A stretch of DNA of 64,000 bases from Parelaphostrongylus tenuis (taxonomy: Eukaryota > Nematoda > Chromadorea > Rhabditida > Metastrongylidae): contig JAHQIW010006200.1 of assembly GCA_019055375.1 (NCBI GenBank), positions 1-64,000 of the forward strand, in the 5' to 3' direction. This document shows positions 44,670-57,800 of the stretch, piece by piece. The notes beneath the pieces are model-generated. The model was given only the letters and a program-made list of their open reading frames with translations. It ran no database searches and was not told the DNA's origin. Position 1 is the stretch's first letter; each line of letters starts with the position of its first letter. The position numbers were made by a program, and so were the translations under genes.

Positions 44670-45167
44670 TTTGTCTTTGTTCGGGTTTAATAGGTGCATA
44701 AGTTAATGTTTTACAAGCATTATCTCGGAGCTTTTCCTCAACCTATGTCATCCAAACATGGTCAAAAATCAAAGATGAATGCATGTCGTATCCCACAGAA
44801 ATCTATCAACGCCGAGAGCTTAATCCATTATGGTCCATTATCTCAATTTACTGTGCGGATTCTCTGGACCCTCTGGCCATTTTCTACCAAGGTCTTCAGA
44901 AATTTCACGTCTAGTTACGACTAGTACTTGAGGATTTCCTTTTTTTTATGAATGCCGTGGAATGTTCATAAGGCAATTCTCCTCAAAATCTTGGAAGTAG
45001 CCGAACTAAGACATTTTTAGGGGTTCAGTCGATTGATTACGAGAAAGTAATGAAAGAGGGGCTGAACCAGTGCCTTGTTCATCACCTTGCAAACCGCATC
45101 ATTGATCATTGCGCTACCCTACCTCAAACCTATCTTATATAAGTGCTAAACTTCCTTGAGAGATCAC
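44670..45167. other. no gene recognised upstream of mars-2
   Basis: The mars-2 promoter should lie here or in 45325-45424, but I see no clear TATA box or trans-splice acceptor that I can single out. Confidence 0.35.
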
Positions 45168-45324
45168 CTGTCGTCCCGCTGATCGTAGAGTGACTCGAGC
45201 GGGTACCAGCAACTCTTCCATTTTTCCCTATCGCGTGCAAGAGTAGCCCAGTGGGTCCTCCTCGCTCTAGGGATTCTCTGATCATCATATCTTTCTTCTA
45301 TCGCTTTCGTGAAGAAATCGGACC
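45168..45324 (-). mobile_element. RTE retrotransposon 3'-end fragment
   Basis: On the minus strand this equals the 3' end of the RTE at 46430-46570 ([19 protein letters not shown] coding blocks). It is oriented opposite to mars-2 and ends about 100 bp before its ATG. Confidence 0.8.
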
Positions 45325-45424
45325 TTGAGAGATATCGCTCATCATTTAAGTAGTATGACCATTGTTTAGTATTCTAGTATCATACTATCGTCTTCTACAA
45401 CTTTTCTGCTAAAGATTTCTTTGA

Positions 45425-48400
45425 ATGGCCGTCATCTTTTCAGGCCTAATGAAGACACCATCGTCTTTATTTCGGCTAGCAAAAAGGAATCATTACATAA
45501 CGACGCCAATTTTCTATGTAAATGCCGGTTCGTGTTTGCTTCTCTCTTTTCTCTTTTTCCTTCTTTTTTTTTCTTCTTGTTTCTATTACTTCGTTTCATT
45601 TCTATCACCATTGACGTAAGAAGAGGGGTTCGACAAGGTGACACAATATCGCCAAAACTATTCACTACCACCTTACAAAACGTCATGCGAACATTAGAAT
45701 GGGACGATATGGGAGTGAAAATTGACGGTCGACAATTAAACCATCTTCGCTTTGCTGACGATATCGCTCTCATAACACCAAACATCAGCCAAGCAGAACG
45801 AATGTTGACTGATTTCGATAACGCCTGTGGAAAGATCGGTCTTCAACTGAATCTAACGAAAACAATGTTCATGAGGAACGGATGGGTTTCTAACGCCCCA
45901 TTCATGCTCAACGGAACGACAATCTGCGAATGCTCGAGTTACGTCTAGGTCGTGAACTCAACATGATGAACGACCTAGCCCCAGAGTTGAGCAGGAGGAA
46001 ACGAGCCGCTTGGGGAACGTTTTAGAGCATCGAAGATGTAGTGAAGAGGACAAAGAACATCCGACTGCGTGCCCACTTTTTCGACTCGACAGTTATCCCT
46101 GCCCTAACGTATGCATCAGAAACCTGGTCGCTACGTAAGCAGGATGAAAGATCACTTGGAGTTATCGAACGCGCAGTCGAAAGGTCGATGCTAGGAGTAT
46201 CCCGTATTTCGCAAATGAGAGAAAGGATCCGAAGTTCCGACCTACGTCAACGATCGAAAATCAGAGACGCCGTTCTACACGCCAGGATATCGAAAATAAG
46301 GTGGGCCGGACACGTGATGCGCTTCAACGACAACCGATGGACGAGAGCCGTTACCCACTGGATTCCTCGGGACGTCAAGCGCTCCAAAGGAAGACCACTG
46401 ACCCGTTGGTCCGATTTCTCCATGAAAGCGATGGAAGAAAGATATGATGCTCAGCGAATTCCTAGAGCAAGGAGGTCCCACTGGGCTACTCTTGCACGCG
46501 ATAGGGAAAAATGGAAGAGTTGCTGGTACCCGCTCGAGTCACTCGACGATCAACGGGACGACAGGTGATACAGGTGATTACTTCGTTCCATAAGCTGTGA
46601 CACTAGAACAATAAACAACAAATTCATCAACCAAAATCAACTAAATGTACATGATTTTAGTATCGTTCAACTGCGCATTTTCTTGCCAATATTTTGATAT
46701 ACAACTTGCCTATACCTTCTTCAGCCCTTTCGAGACCGTGTACCCACCGCCTTTGCATCTCTAACTGGCAACTCTGGACGGTCTACTCTACCTCCTCTGC
46801 ATCTCTAACGCAGTGTGCTGCGTCTAACAATGGCACGCTACTATGTCTAACAACGGAAAGCTGTCGCGTCTAACAGTGCTGGCTGCTGCGTCTAACAGTG
46901 GCACACTGGGGGCTAGAGGTGCAGAAGACGGAGCAGACGGTCCAGAGTTACCAGTTAGAGACACAGAGGCCGTGGGTCCACGATTCCGAGAGAGCTAAGA
47001 TGGAGCTGTCATGGAAACGAATTCGTTTGCTACTCTTGCAGGAATGTCGCGAAGGAAAAGTGCTAGTGAAGCAGCGCGCAAGATTTATGGAGCTTCCTGT
47101 AAGCGGCTCCTGCATGACTGGTCCTCCAAACTCTTCTCTCCAGCTCTCAACCTCGCGAACCACCTCTTAGCCCTTCTTTGTGCAACCGTATCATCGCCAC
47201 AAGCTCCATCAATCATGCACGCCTCTTCGCTAGCATTTTATGTCACTCGTCTTTCGTGCATGAGTAACGAGCGAATTTGTTCCCAAGATAGGCAAGGATA
47301 GGTAAGTTGTGTACCAAAATGTTTATAAGAAAATGCACAATTGAACGATACGAGAACCATGCAGTTTTGACTACTTCTAGTTGATAAGTTTGGTGGTTAT
47401 GACACTATTGCCAAAACTTATGGAACGACTGAATGACATGAGTTCTGTAGTTTGCCAAACATTATTGGGGACTTTTTTTGAAGCAGAGATATGGAACTAT
47501 TCGTCCGTAGACGTTTTTCTATAGGATTGTTCCCTTTCATCAGTACGGTAATATTTGATCTTTTTCAAGTAGAAGTGGTGTACTGAAGCATGTTCTCTGT
47601 ATCCTTTCAGCACCCCATCTTGGTCATCTCTATACCGTTGTATTGGCCGATGCTGTCCATCGATGGCGTAAATTGAGAGATACTGTTAGTGGTTTACATC
47701 TCTTTGCCACAGGGACCGATGAACATGGCATAAAGGTCCTCTAAAAATACCACCCACACGATTCTTTCTTTACCTCTCGACTTCAAGTTTTGAAGCACTT
47801 TTTTCTAGATTTTACGTGCTGCTGAAAAAGCGGGGAAGAATCCTGAGAAGTTCTGCGACGAGACTTCAAGGAGCTTCCTGAAACTCTTTGAAAAGTTCGG
47901 CATCTCGAATACAGACTTCATTCGGACCACGGAACGACGTCATAAAGAGTGTGTGGAATACGTATGGGTGAGGAGGTCACTGTTTCCGGTATCATCATTT
48001 TGATTTATTTTTTCTCACTTTTAGAAGCGGCTCTCTGACCAAAATCTTATCTATAAGGATACCTATTCAGGGTGGTATAGCGTTGTGGACGAATGTTTCT
48101 ATCCTAACAGCGAGGTGGAAGACTCCGCATTGGGAAAGGTTGCATTTTTTTTATTTTCTTTCTGAATGATATTTAGAGATGTTTCTAGATTCACATAGAT
48201 GTGTGGACTTCCTCCGAAAGCTCAGAAGTATCATCACAGTTTAGAGTGAATGGACCATGAACAAATTCAGGAGAATTGCTTCGTCTTGTTTACGTAATAT
48301 GTCTCACGTTTAGGTTGTAAAGGGAACAAACACCACTGTCGAATGGATAGAAGAAGAGAACTACATGTTCCGTCTGTCGAATTATAGAAAAGCCGTTGAA

Positions 48401-51301
48401 GATTGGCTAAAAAATTCAGGTAGGCACGGGGAAATTTTTTGTTTCCTGGCGTGTTCTCTACTGTCCTCCAAGTCTCCTTTGGTCAATAACAGATTTATGG
48501 CTAGTCTAACATGTTATACGAGATTTTGTTGAGCAGATATGCCACTTTTTTAGACGTTATTTACCCAAAAGTCTATTTGTCGTCCGCCTTGAAAAGCCTT
48601 GATTTCGAAGGAGATTTATCAGTTTCACGCTGTCGAGCGAGACTTCCATGGGGGATTCCAGTTCCCGGTGACGATTCTCAGACTGTGAGTCCTAAAAGAC
48701 TGGTAGTGTCTCGTAAAAAATATCTTTATTAAGAAATCGATTAAGGTCTATGTGTGGTTGGATGCACTTGTGAACTATCTATCCGTTGTTGGGTATCCGA
48801 ACACGTTAAGAGCATGGCCACCTACATGTCAAATTCTTGGGAAGGATATACTGAAGTAAGTACTGAGTAATGAAACCACTCAGTCATTGCCTTCGAAGTG
48901 AAAAGCTCCTTGTTTTTGAGATTTCATGCTTTTTATTGGCCATCGTTATTAATGGCAATGGGACTTGCTTTACCTCAGAAACTGTTCATACATGGCCATT
49001 GGTTGGTTGAGAAGACAAAGGTAAGGTTTTACTTAAACACTCGAATCTGACATTCTAAGACACTGCTTATCCGTTTGGATTTACCTTACTTCTATAAAGC
49101 CATGGCATTAGTTTCTCTCGCAAAGATATCGTTCACAAACACTGGCTAGAGACTAATGGTCATTTCTAGACCATCGACTCTCCTCAATCTGATTCTGAAG
49201 AGGAGTGAGGACGTTGAAACATAAGCATAAATATCATTTCTAACAACTTGGCGCTAGCTCGATATCCAAGAAGTTGAAAAAGGCCCTCTAACAATACTGG
49301 AATATTTAGTGATTATCCGTGGAGTATTCTGGACATGCGCAAAATTATTCTAATTTAATGGTCTGTAGAAGAAGTATTGTCGTATTGTCTGTAAAAATGA
49401 TTTTTACGCATGTATTTGTGCACATTTGCTAACATCTATCTTCACAGCCTTCAGAGTAGAGGTTCAAGCAAGAAGTTTGTCTGCTGTCCCACTTCCACTA
49501 AAAATTTTCTGTCAACGCTTCTTCTGAGGCTGATCGCCAAATCCTCGAGGTGTATGGTGACGAAATTTCTGCTGTTCATACAGCTAGCATTCGTTCAAGA
49601 CTTTTTGTGAAGAAGGAGACCGGCTGACTGACAAGCCAAGCGAGTGAAATCCACGAGAAGTTGATCGCCAAACAGTCGTCGGTCAAACTGAAGAAGATTC
49701 ACCATGAATTGCCGGATGTTGGCTAAAGGATTTGATTGTGATTCAACATGTGGCTGAACTGTCTTGATTAGAAGAAGACTATTTCGCCTAATGATTTGTC
49801 TTTTGTTTGAGCGTAATTGGTGTACAAATGAATTTTCTCTATGCATTTCGAAATTTTGGCAGGGCTTTTTCCACAACCTGTTGTCATCGCCTTCTATGCA
49901 GAAAGCTCCTATTTGCTCCTTGATTACTATGCTTGCACAAGTTAAGCATCCACAATTCCTAGCATATAACCCTGTCACGCATATTTCATAATGTTGACTT
50001 CATCATTCATAATCTTATCAGATGTGTTAAATTTTGCATTACTTCAGATGTCAAAAAGCCTTGGCAATGTGATCGATCCTTTAGAGGCTGCGAAATTCTA
50101 CACGACGGATGGTTTGCGCTATTTTCTGTTGAAGCAAGGGCTGCCTAGTGGGGATTCCAGTGAGTTCTAGTTCCTACCACTCTATTAAATCGCTAAATGA
50201 GATAGCTTTGCTTATAGCGACAGGGTTGTTGAGATATGACAAAACGTAGAGCGCGAGGAGGCTTCAGCTCCGCGATAAGACTTGTTTCGCATCTAATTAA
50301 GATCTCGTCTCCACCTCGCCTTTTTTTGTACAACCACGTTCTGATTTACACGATGACTATCAGTAGCTGTCTGTCAATGAGACTAATCTAAGGAGCATGC
50401 ATCAGCTGGAAACAGAGCTGAAGCCGTGATTGAAATTACAGCCTTTTGACTCCTTGAATCTTTCCTTAATTACTTGGAAATGTGACGTCAAAGATTATCT
50501 TATAGTTCAATTCAGATTTTACTCGAGAAAAAGCACTAGACGTGATTAATAGCGACTTGGTAAACAATATTGGAAACCTACTAAGTCGAGCTACTGTCCA
50601 AAAACTCAACCCTTCTCAGTTATATCCGAAATTTTCCGAAGATATCGCGGATTCTCGCGTTATGCAGTCTGCTATTCCGCTCATCAAGGAGTTAGAAGAG
50701 ACGCGAGGTGATTATAATGCCGTCTTTATTACTCCATTTTTAAATTTGTAATATGTGAAAACATCCATTTTTTTGGACTGATATTTACTTTTGAAGTTTT
50801 CGCAGAGAACTCTTTACAACTGTATGACGATATGTTGTTCTACAAGGCAATTGAAAGAATAATGGCTGTTTTGAAGTCAGGGAATAGCTTCTTTCAATTA
50901 ACGGAGCCGTGGAAACTAAAAGGCGAACTTGAGGTACGATTGAGTTCATGAAAGACATTCGTAGTGGGTCATAATCGATAGTCACTACCTTTTCCTTTCA
51001 GTTGAATACCGTTCTCTACATCACTTACGAGACTCTTCGCGTGTCATCCATATTGCTGCAACCCATAGTGCCAACTCTATCCGATCACTGTTTGACAAGT
51101 TATGTTCATTTTCTTCGCAAGATAAGGTCTATGTTCTCGCTAAACACCATAGTGCCATCTTATATTATCAAAAAGATCCGTGTCATCGATTTGTTTTCGT
51201 AGTTTTTTGCAGTTGATTTGTCTTCAAAAGAATATCGTTTGAAAGGTTATGAGAGCCCCTTTCAAAAAAACATTCAAGAAAGTGTTAGAATGCTTGGAGA
51301 G
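45425..51301 (+). CDS. mars-2: mitochondrial methionyl-tRNA synthetase, 13+ exons
   Basis: Class I synthetase that charges mitochondrial tRNA-Met. Exons: 45425-45527, 47611-47735, 47809-47967, 48025-48138, 48314-48419, 48554-48684, 48746-48855, 48921-49020, 50048-50159, 50516-50707, 50806-50933, 51002-51098, 51213-51301. Phases agree and give about 522 residues. Residues 1-23 (Ser, Lys, Arg rich, no acid) suit a mitochondrial presequence; TTPIFYVNA then APHLGHLY carries the HIGH-type signature, split by intron 1. [39 protein letters not shown] and KMSKSLGN follow, the last split after the K by intron 8. The C-terminal anticodon-binding domain is less conserved. The end is uncertain: after 51301 a frame stays open to 51460, or a 29-bp intron would lead to a stop at 51346. 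Some splice sites are weak (donor GTCCTC at 47736, acceptor AAG at 48745, GAG at 48920). Intron 1 (2.1 kb) carries an RTE fragment. Confidence 0.93.
45603..46570 (+). mobile_element. 5'-truncated RTE-type retrotransposon in mars-2 intron 1
   Basis: The frame enters at [20 protein letters not shown], passes the catalytic box [11 protein letters not shown] and continues through [13 protein letters not shown]. After stops near 45946 and 46023 it resumes with the C-terminal region ([36 protein letters not shown]). It starts abruptly, as expected for incomplete target-primed reverse transcription, and lacks the endonuclease and most of the RT palm. Same strand as mars-2. Confidence 0.88.
46737..46980. 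mobile_element. foldback element with internal minisatellite-like repeats
   Basis: CATCTCTAACTGGCAACTCTGGACGG on the left is mirrored by CCAGAGTTACCAGTTAGAGAC on the right. The centre has imperfect repeats of GCGTCTAACAGTGGCAC (46815-46905). It lies in mars-2 intron 1. Confidence 0.6.
47505..47548 (-). ncRNA. hammerhead ribozyme relic in mars-2 intron 1
   Basis: Minus strand: CCGTA, CTGATGA, AAGG...CCTAT hairpin, AGAAAAACGTC, then TACGG. Stem I CCGTA/TACGG pairs perfectly over 5 bp and a GUC triplet stands in the right place, but stem III is collapsed (no loop left) and stem II is weak. Probably inactive. Confidence 0.45.
49500..49870 (+). pseudogene. mariner N-terminal relic in mars-2 intron 8
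   Basis: The frame reads [14 protein letters not shown], like the helix-turn-helix part of mariner transposases (ICEVYGD), then, after a stop, [17 protein letters not shown] where the linker and second helix-turn-helix would be. The minus strand of 52414-52750 is a diverged homologue (YGDEIC...AQR). Just upstream, at 49170-49210, CTGAAGAGG...GAAACATAAGC resembles a broken hammerhead. Confidence 0.45.
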
Positions 51302-52413
51302 GTAAAATCTCAAGTTTCCTTTCATTACAGGCTCGGAATTTCGTCTAAGCAGAGACACATAGAAAGAGCCGTATTTGAACCCTCATGCGAAGGACATAGC
51401 TTAGGCGAGGGTCGCGAACCGCTCTTGGTCAGACTCAGCGGCAAGGAATTAATGCTATGATCTTCTTAACTTATCGCGAGAAGACAGGTTTCAACGGCTT
51501 CATTTTCGAATTATTGTTTCTCTAGAGGATCACGTGACAATGTCTTTCTTTTGTTCTACCGCTGCTGTCTAACATTCACAGTTCGAAAAAGATCTGTTTA
51601 ATTCAGGCTTGAGTAGTATCAGACGTCATAGCTTAGTATCAACTCAGTTACTTCTCAATCCTATTTTATTTGTCATATAGATTTTCGATGTATATATCAA
51701 CGGATAAGTTGTGCATGTACTACGCGCAGAACTAGAAAAGTTATTTTCTATACTTAATAGTATGAAAAAAATTATTTGAACATATCCTCCGTCAACACAC
51801 AATGACTATCATTGTTGAAGAAGATATTGGGTTGTCCCATTATCACCTTCGATTTATTACTTCACTTGGTTTTTTTCTTATCTGACGAAATTGGGTTGTT
51901 GCCAAAAGATTGTGGTATGCTGGAGAATGTTCTAGTAGCTTTAGCCGAGGGGATTTAAAGGGCATGCGCCCGCGCTCAACTAATTTGAGAATCAAAATGA
52001 ATCAGCGTCAGTTAAGCTGGATGATGCTTACGATTATAAGTTAGACCACTACAAAGGATAGCTGAGGAAAATAACATTGCGTTTGGGGGTGGATACTACT
52101 ATCGCTCGGAATTTTAGTCACTGGTTCAGATGTTTCAACGAAGGCAAACCGGCAAAGTAAACCTCACTTTTGCTCACCAGTTAGCTTCGAGGGGGAGGCT
52201 CTGCACCATGAGCTGAAGCGTATCCTGATGCTAGTACATCGGTTTGGAGTAGGAACTTGGTTACGGTATCACCTCGCCATTGCTCTCTAAGACATTTAGT
52301 TACAACTGTAGCACCATCGCCTGTTCGGTACGGGAGACTAGTGCATCAGATGTTCTGATTGGTGCAGCAGAGTATTGTGTCAGTCTTTATCCCACAATAA
52401 TGACTGACTCGAA
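51302..52413. other. mars-2 3' region and intergenic, no further gene recognised
   Basis: This may include the last codons and 3' UTR of mars-2. No AATAAA is obvious. Nothing else is interpretable. Confidence 0.4.
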
Positions 52414-52760
52414 TTGATAAGTTATGGAAAAAGTTTTGCTGTATCTTCGAAATACATAGAAAAAATTTATTTGTCACTAGTCAGGCTTATAAAGAAAAGA
52501 CAAATTAATAGTGGAAGTGTCAAGACGATTCAGTCACATATCCAGCAGCATCAAGATTTCGCGGAAATAATTTCTCTGTCCTTTTTCGATTCTATTGACG
52601 AATCCTTGGCGATTGACTTCTTGTGGACATCCTCTCTTGGCGTTCAGTCGGCCTCTTTTTTTACAGAATGTCTTGAATCAACGCTGAGCTCTGCGAGCAT
52701 CACAAATCTCGTCACCATACGCCTTGGAGATTTTCGATGAGCATTGGAAGTGTTGACACT
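52414..52760 (-). pseudogene. mariner N-terminal relic
   Basis: Homologous at DNA level to 49500-49870 but reversed: shared blocks GTATGGTGACGA, TTCAAGACATT, GCCGACTGA, CCACAAGAAGT and ATCGCCAA. The reading frame is broken. The 108-codon frame on the other strand is a shadow. Confidence 0.45.
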
Positions 52761-53257
52761 TAACTTCAATGAAAGTGGAGCAACAGACGAATTTCTTCCT
52801 TGGACAATTTCTTTTTGAAAGCTGTGTAGACAAATGGTATATCGTTCGATACGCAACAAAACAAGCTTTGTGATGAGCTCAAATTCGCTCAAGATACAGG
52901 TGTAAAAATCACCTTCTCAAGTAATACGACAAACCTTTTAGTACAACCTATTAAAATACTCGATTATGTACTAGTTTGCCACACGAGATTTTTTGAGTAG
53001 GCATGATGAATAAGTAATTCTTGGGTTATAGCTGTGTGCAGCGCTAATAGCAATACAATCTAAGCAATTTCATGATATATAGGAATAAGCACGGACGAAA
53101 ATTGGGTGATTAACTGGAAAAGTGGTACACAGAAGCTCTGGAACTCTAGAATTAGCTCTAGTGTATAATGGGGTCGGACTTATAGGGAGCGACAACGAAG
53201 GCTTTATTTGATGAAGTGCTACATCTAGGTTACAACATAAAGCCTTACCATTGCACG

Positions 53258-53400
53258 TCTGGTGGGAGAGAAAGTTCAGCGCACAAAAATTACAAGTTCA
53301 CACTTCAATGTGAAAGGCATAAAATGTTTTCTAGTAAAGTTCTTACGAAAACGGTGCTATCGCATCATGGAAAAGTTTCATGGGAAAGCAGTGAAGTAGT
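53258..53400. repeat. dispersed repeat shared with 61699-61830
   Basis: Both contain GGGA(G/A)AGAAAGTT, GCACAAAAA, TTACAAGT, CGCATCA and AAAGTTT in the same order. Class unknown. Confidence 0.5.
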
Positions 53401-53499
53401 TTACTGTTGTTTATTGTTCGTACTTGAGTAGCTGTTGTTCGCTATGCCGACTTTGTTGATTATGCTTTCTTCAGTTCAATGGCTTTCCTTCGAAGGTTT

Positions 53500-53809
53500 C
53501 GATAGTATGGTGGACAATTTACGTGTTCACTGTTCTGGGCGTTAATGTAAAGAGGTTGGCGTTGTGATGGTCTGTTATTTGTTCGATGAATATCGGTCTT
53601 TTCCACCACATATGGTCCTCTGGCTTGTACTTGTTGAGTCCTATAGTAGCGCAGTCGGTCGGGTTTCGGTTGATAGCTACGTACCCAAAGCAAGTCGGTA
53701 TGGATAGATCTTCCGCTGTTTGTCGTCTTTCCTTTAGTTTATTCTTTATTTGTGTTTCATGTATTTTATTGGGAGTGACTCTGAATAGTTGTGCCTGGAC
53801 GTAGAACAC
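53500..53809 (-). pseudogene. BEL/Pao fragment (end of RNase H region)
   Basis: The minus frame reads GYVAINRNPTDCATIGLNKY then HMWWKRP, the NPADCATRG-L...WW-GP block of BEL/Pao polyproteins. It lies beyond the end of the larger copy (54862) and so belongs to a different insertion. Confidence 0.65.
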
Positions 53810-54861
53810 AATCTTTTATACAGATTTATTCAATGTAATATAATGGCAAAGAAACAGAAGGTAGGAACGAAAGACGGCGGTTTAGAGACGTTGGAAGAAC
53901 TCTGGCAACGGCTTTTGGCACGGTTTATAAACGGACTTGAGGGAAACGAGTTTGTGTGGTAGAGTTGTATTTCTCTACAACAAGAAATTTCCTAAGCTCT
54001 GGGATGTGCAGATAAGCGTAAGCCCAAGCCATGAGATGTACAGATAAGTGTTGCCGAGAGAATGATGTTCAAACATAATGTCTACCAGAGCACTGTTTTG
54101 TTACATTGAATCTGTTTCCCATGAGATTCAATGGAAATGATAATGGGCTACACTAAGATGAGTCAGCTTAGGAATGTCATATTACAGAAATGTATAATTG
54201 CAGATCTTATATTCTGTACAGTTGCAGAAACTCCTGCTTCAAAAAAGGAATCTAGTATGGTTTTCTTTTGGTAAAGCGTGTTAAAGAAAAGCTGAGGATA
54301 CATGGGCATGAATAGATAAGAAACAGTAGAATGAGTGAAGCAATTACTAAGCCTTTTGAAGGTTGAGACTATTTTGAGGTATTGTAAAGGGTTTAAAAAG
54401 CTTAAAAATGATGGATGGATGGCTTTTCAAAGCGTAGTGATCTTTTGATACTGTTTGATTCAACCTCCTTGAGAGGATTGTCATTGACAAAGGCGTGAGA
54501 ATTATTTGATTGAAAAGGTTATTGATCCTACGCGGCACGAAACGGAGCAAACGGTAATGGAGCCAATCGTATGTGAGCCACGTTCTGATCCACTCAGGAC
54601 ATCTTCATCTTTCACCACTCAAAGAACAGTCCACAATGGAAATGATAGATCGAACCTTACGTGTCCTAATGGACAGGTAATCGGGAAACAACACAAATAT
54701 ACGTCATTTTCAGATAATAGCGAGCGATGGCAATTCCTTTCGTTGTGCAGTTACTGACGTACAGAATTGTCCTCCCTATATGTCTATCCTTGGGGCACCT
54801 GTGTGTTTATAGGAGAAACGACTGAAACTAGAGAAAGACTAATACAAGAGAAAAGAGTTAT
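53810..54861. other. no gene recognised; possible decayed 3' end of the BEL/Pao element
   Basis: An LTR would be expected here on the minus strand, but I could not match it to a partner. Confidence 0.35.
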
Positions 54862-57800
54862 TCATGACATCAATGCAGCCTTGGATCTCGTTACCATAGG
54901 ATGAGTAGGAGTTAATGCTCTTGGTGGTTCAATTGAGCCCTCATAACGATTTGATGTTGATGTAGGAGTTACACGGTCTCGGACAGTGTGAGGAAGTTCC
55001 AAATTATAGATTAGATTGTGCGGGCGTGTAATGATTCGATTGGAGGGAAGTTACATCTCCATAGATCGTTTGAACTCTTCCTGGGATCCCACAATTTCTC
55101 CTAATTTTCATTGTCCCCTGTTTTGAGCTGGATCATCTACTAGTACAAAATCGTCTTTCCTCAACTTGCCTTGGTGAGGGATGTGCCGCTTTGAAATATT
55201 CTCTCAAGATAGTCAAACATTCATTACTCCATCTTTTCCAAAAGTTGTCCACTATTTTAATTTTTCTTTTCCAATTCTCGAGAAGTGAAGCACGCGTAGG
55301 CTCAAAATATGCCTGTGTCCTTTTCCTTTTTGTCCTTTTTGTCGTCATATCCTTTTTTGTCGTAGAATGACCACACGGTCTCGGAAGTCAATTGGTCTGA
55401 GAGGCGCGTAGCCTAATTCGTCTGAAAAATACGTCAGACGACTCGTGTTGATTATGGCCTTGGCTTTTTTAGTGAAGGTTCTTACCTCATTGATATCCAA
55501 TAGGCGGTTAGCCACCGCGCGCCTGTATGAATTTTTGAAAATGTCAACCTTTTTTCATAAATTCTGCCTTGCCACGGGCTTAAGCTTGGGATGAATTTGA
55601 ATTGAATGCGTCTGGTTGCGCAATAATGATGTCCTGGTCTATATCACGATCACGCAGAGACGAGTAACATTTGTTGACTGTTTTGAATGATTGAGCATTA
55701 TCACAGAGGATCCAAGTCGGGCAGCCATAAGTGGAAATGAAGCGTTGCAAAGAGTGTAGGACTGTTTGAGCAGTCATATCCAAAACTACGTCGACGTGTA
55801 TAGCGCGACAATTTACGCGAGAAGGATAAGCCAATATTTACCGGAAATGTCGGCCACTGTCCGATACTGTAGGAGACCAAAAAAGTCCATCCCCACGTTT
55901 TCAAAGAGATAATGTGGTGGGTTGACTCGACATTGAGGTACTGCGGGAATGGTGGTAGAGTAAATGGCTTGGCAACATTTCGTTTGCAATGAAAACATTG
56001 GCGAATAGTCTTTTTGATTACTTAGCGTCCTTTTGGAATCCGGACAAATTGGCGTTTAAGAGTGAGCGTATGCTTGATCTCGCAGTGGTTATTTGTCCGA
56101 TGGGTCTGAAGAATATAGAGTGTCGTAATATGGTTTTTGCACGTTAGAAAGATAGGTGTTTTTGTGAATTCTGCTAACATTGTATTTTCTGTACGACCTC
56201 TGCACTTCCAGAGCCGCGTGTCATGACATAGAAACATGTTCAACTTACGTTTCTCGTCATCTGAAGGTGCAGTAGTGGTTTTCCTATTTGGAAGAGTATC
56301 GTCTCTGCTCTGTGTAATAAATCAACGGTGTGCTGCCGAAGAATAAGCGAGCCTTCGTGGACCTGAGAGTTAGAAGATATAGGACGTACCTTGAGATGTT
56401 GAGTAATCTCTTTCAAGAACTGAATCTTGTCATTTTTTCAGAGAAGGAAGATGATCCGAGTTGCACATCGTCAAGAGGTTAAGCGAGATTTCGAGATCTG
56501 GTAGGTTGGTATCATCTTTTTCGTGGCACATTATATTCATACTGAATGCTACATTATCAAGCCAGTGACATTCATGGTGAACAAGAAACTGAGGTCGAGA
56601 CCACCACAATGTTAGATTCATGAGATCCGTCAACGTTGAACTCTTGTCCCAACGTCAGCCGTATTAAGAGTCCAGGAAGATTATGTATAACAGTATTGGA
56701 GCAGTTATTACGGATTATGTTCACACGACTCCGTAAATATACGGTAAGGTGTTCGTGGACCGAGTCCAGAACAAAGCGACTGTACTGTCCGTCCAAAGAT
56801 AATTCACAGAGATGCTTATCTCTAATTGGTTTTTGACGAAGGTGAGGAGCTCAGCTGCAATCACGAGTGCGTTAGTCCAAGACGAGGAATGGCAATGGCG
56901 TGATTGAGCGGAGAAAGTCTTGATTTGGACATGAAAAGAACCGATGAAGAGGTGCCATGATGCGGACGTTGAATTATGTAAGCTACCGCGCAATAAGCGG
57001 AAGCGGACGTATCAGAAACATGAAGTTCATGTTGACATTGTTTGACGTTGTGAAAAGGAAATATTAACAGTGGAAGTGTGACGGGTTCAGACCATGAAGA
57101 AAGAAGTTGAAGCCATTGAGGACGTTTGTCCTCTAGCATTTTATCGCTCCAAGTGAGAGAGACTATCCAGAGAGACTGTAGAAATAGTTTGCTTTTCAGA
57201 GTGACGAGAGAAATGAGTCCTAGCGAGTCGAAAATGCTAGCGACATGTTGAAGTACTCGCCCTTTAGTCCAACAAAATGGGTTCGGAAGATGTAGGAACA
57301 GGAATAGTAATGGAGTCTCGCATTTTATTACACTGAAGACCAAGAAGTTTTTGAGAGGTAGCAATATCACTGTTTTCATTGGTTTCGAAGATGTGGTTGA
57401 GGAGAGAGTAATTACTGGCATACGCGCGTAGATTCATGCCAGCGGCAGCGAACAATTCTTTTGACTCCTGATAATAGGTAATGCCTTCCTGAGGCGTGTT
57501 GACACCATAGAAGACATTGTCTTTGTATTTGTTGCGCAGAATCTGACGAGAAACTGGAGTATTTGTTTGGGACAAGTGGTGGTGAATAGTTCCCGCTAAC
57601 AGAAAAAAAGAGCTAGCCAAACCAAAAGGAACGCGTGTAAGTCGATAAGTGACAAGATTGTCTTCCGAAAAAACCGTGTGAAATCGCGTGAATCTTGATG
57701 GAGTCCAATCATAAGCGAAGCCTTTTCTATATCGCTGGAGATGCGAATTCTATAAAAGCGTATCCGAATATGCCGAATAGGTCAGGCAATATGACAGGAC

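Noticed and set aside
52414..52740. 108-codon plus-strand frame
   Set aside because: Antisense to a sequence homologous with the mariner relic at 49500-49870.
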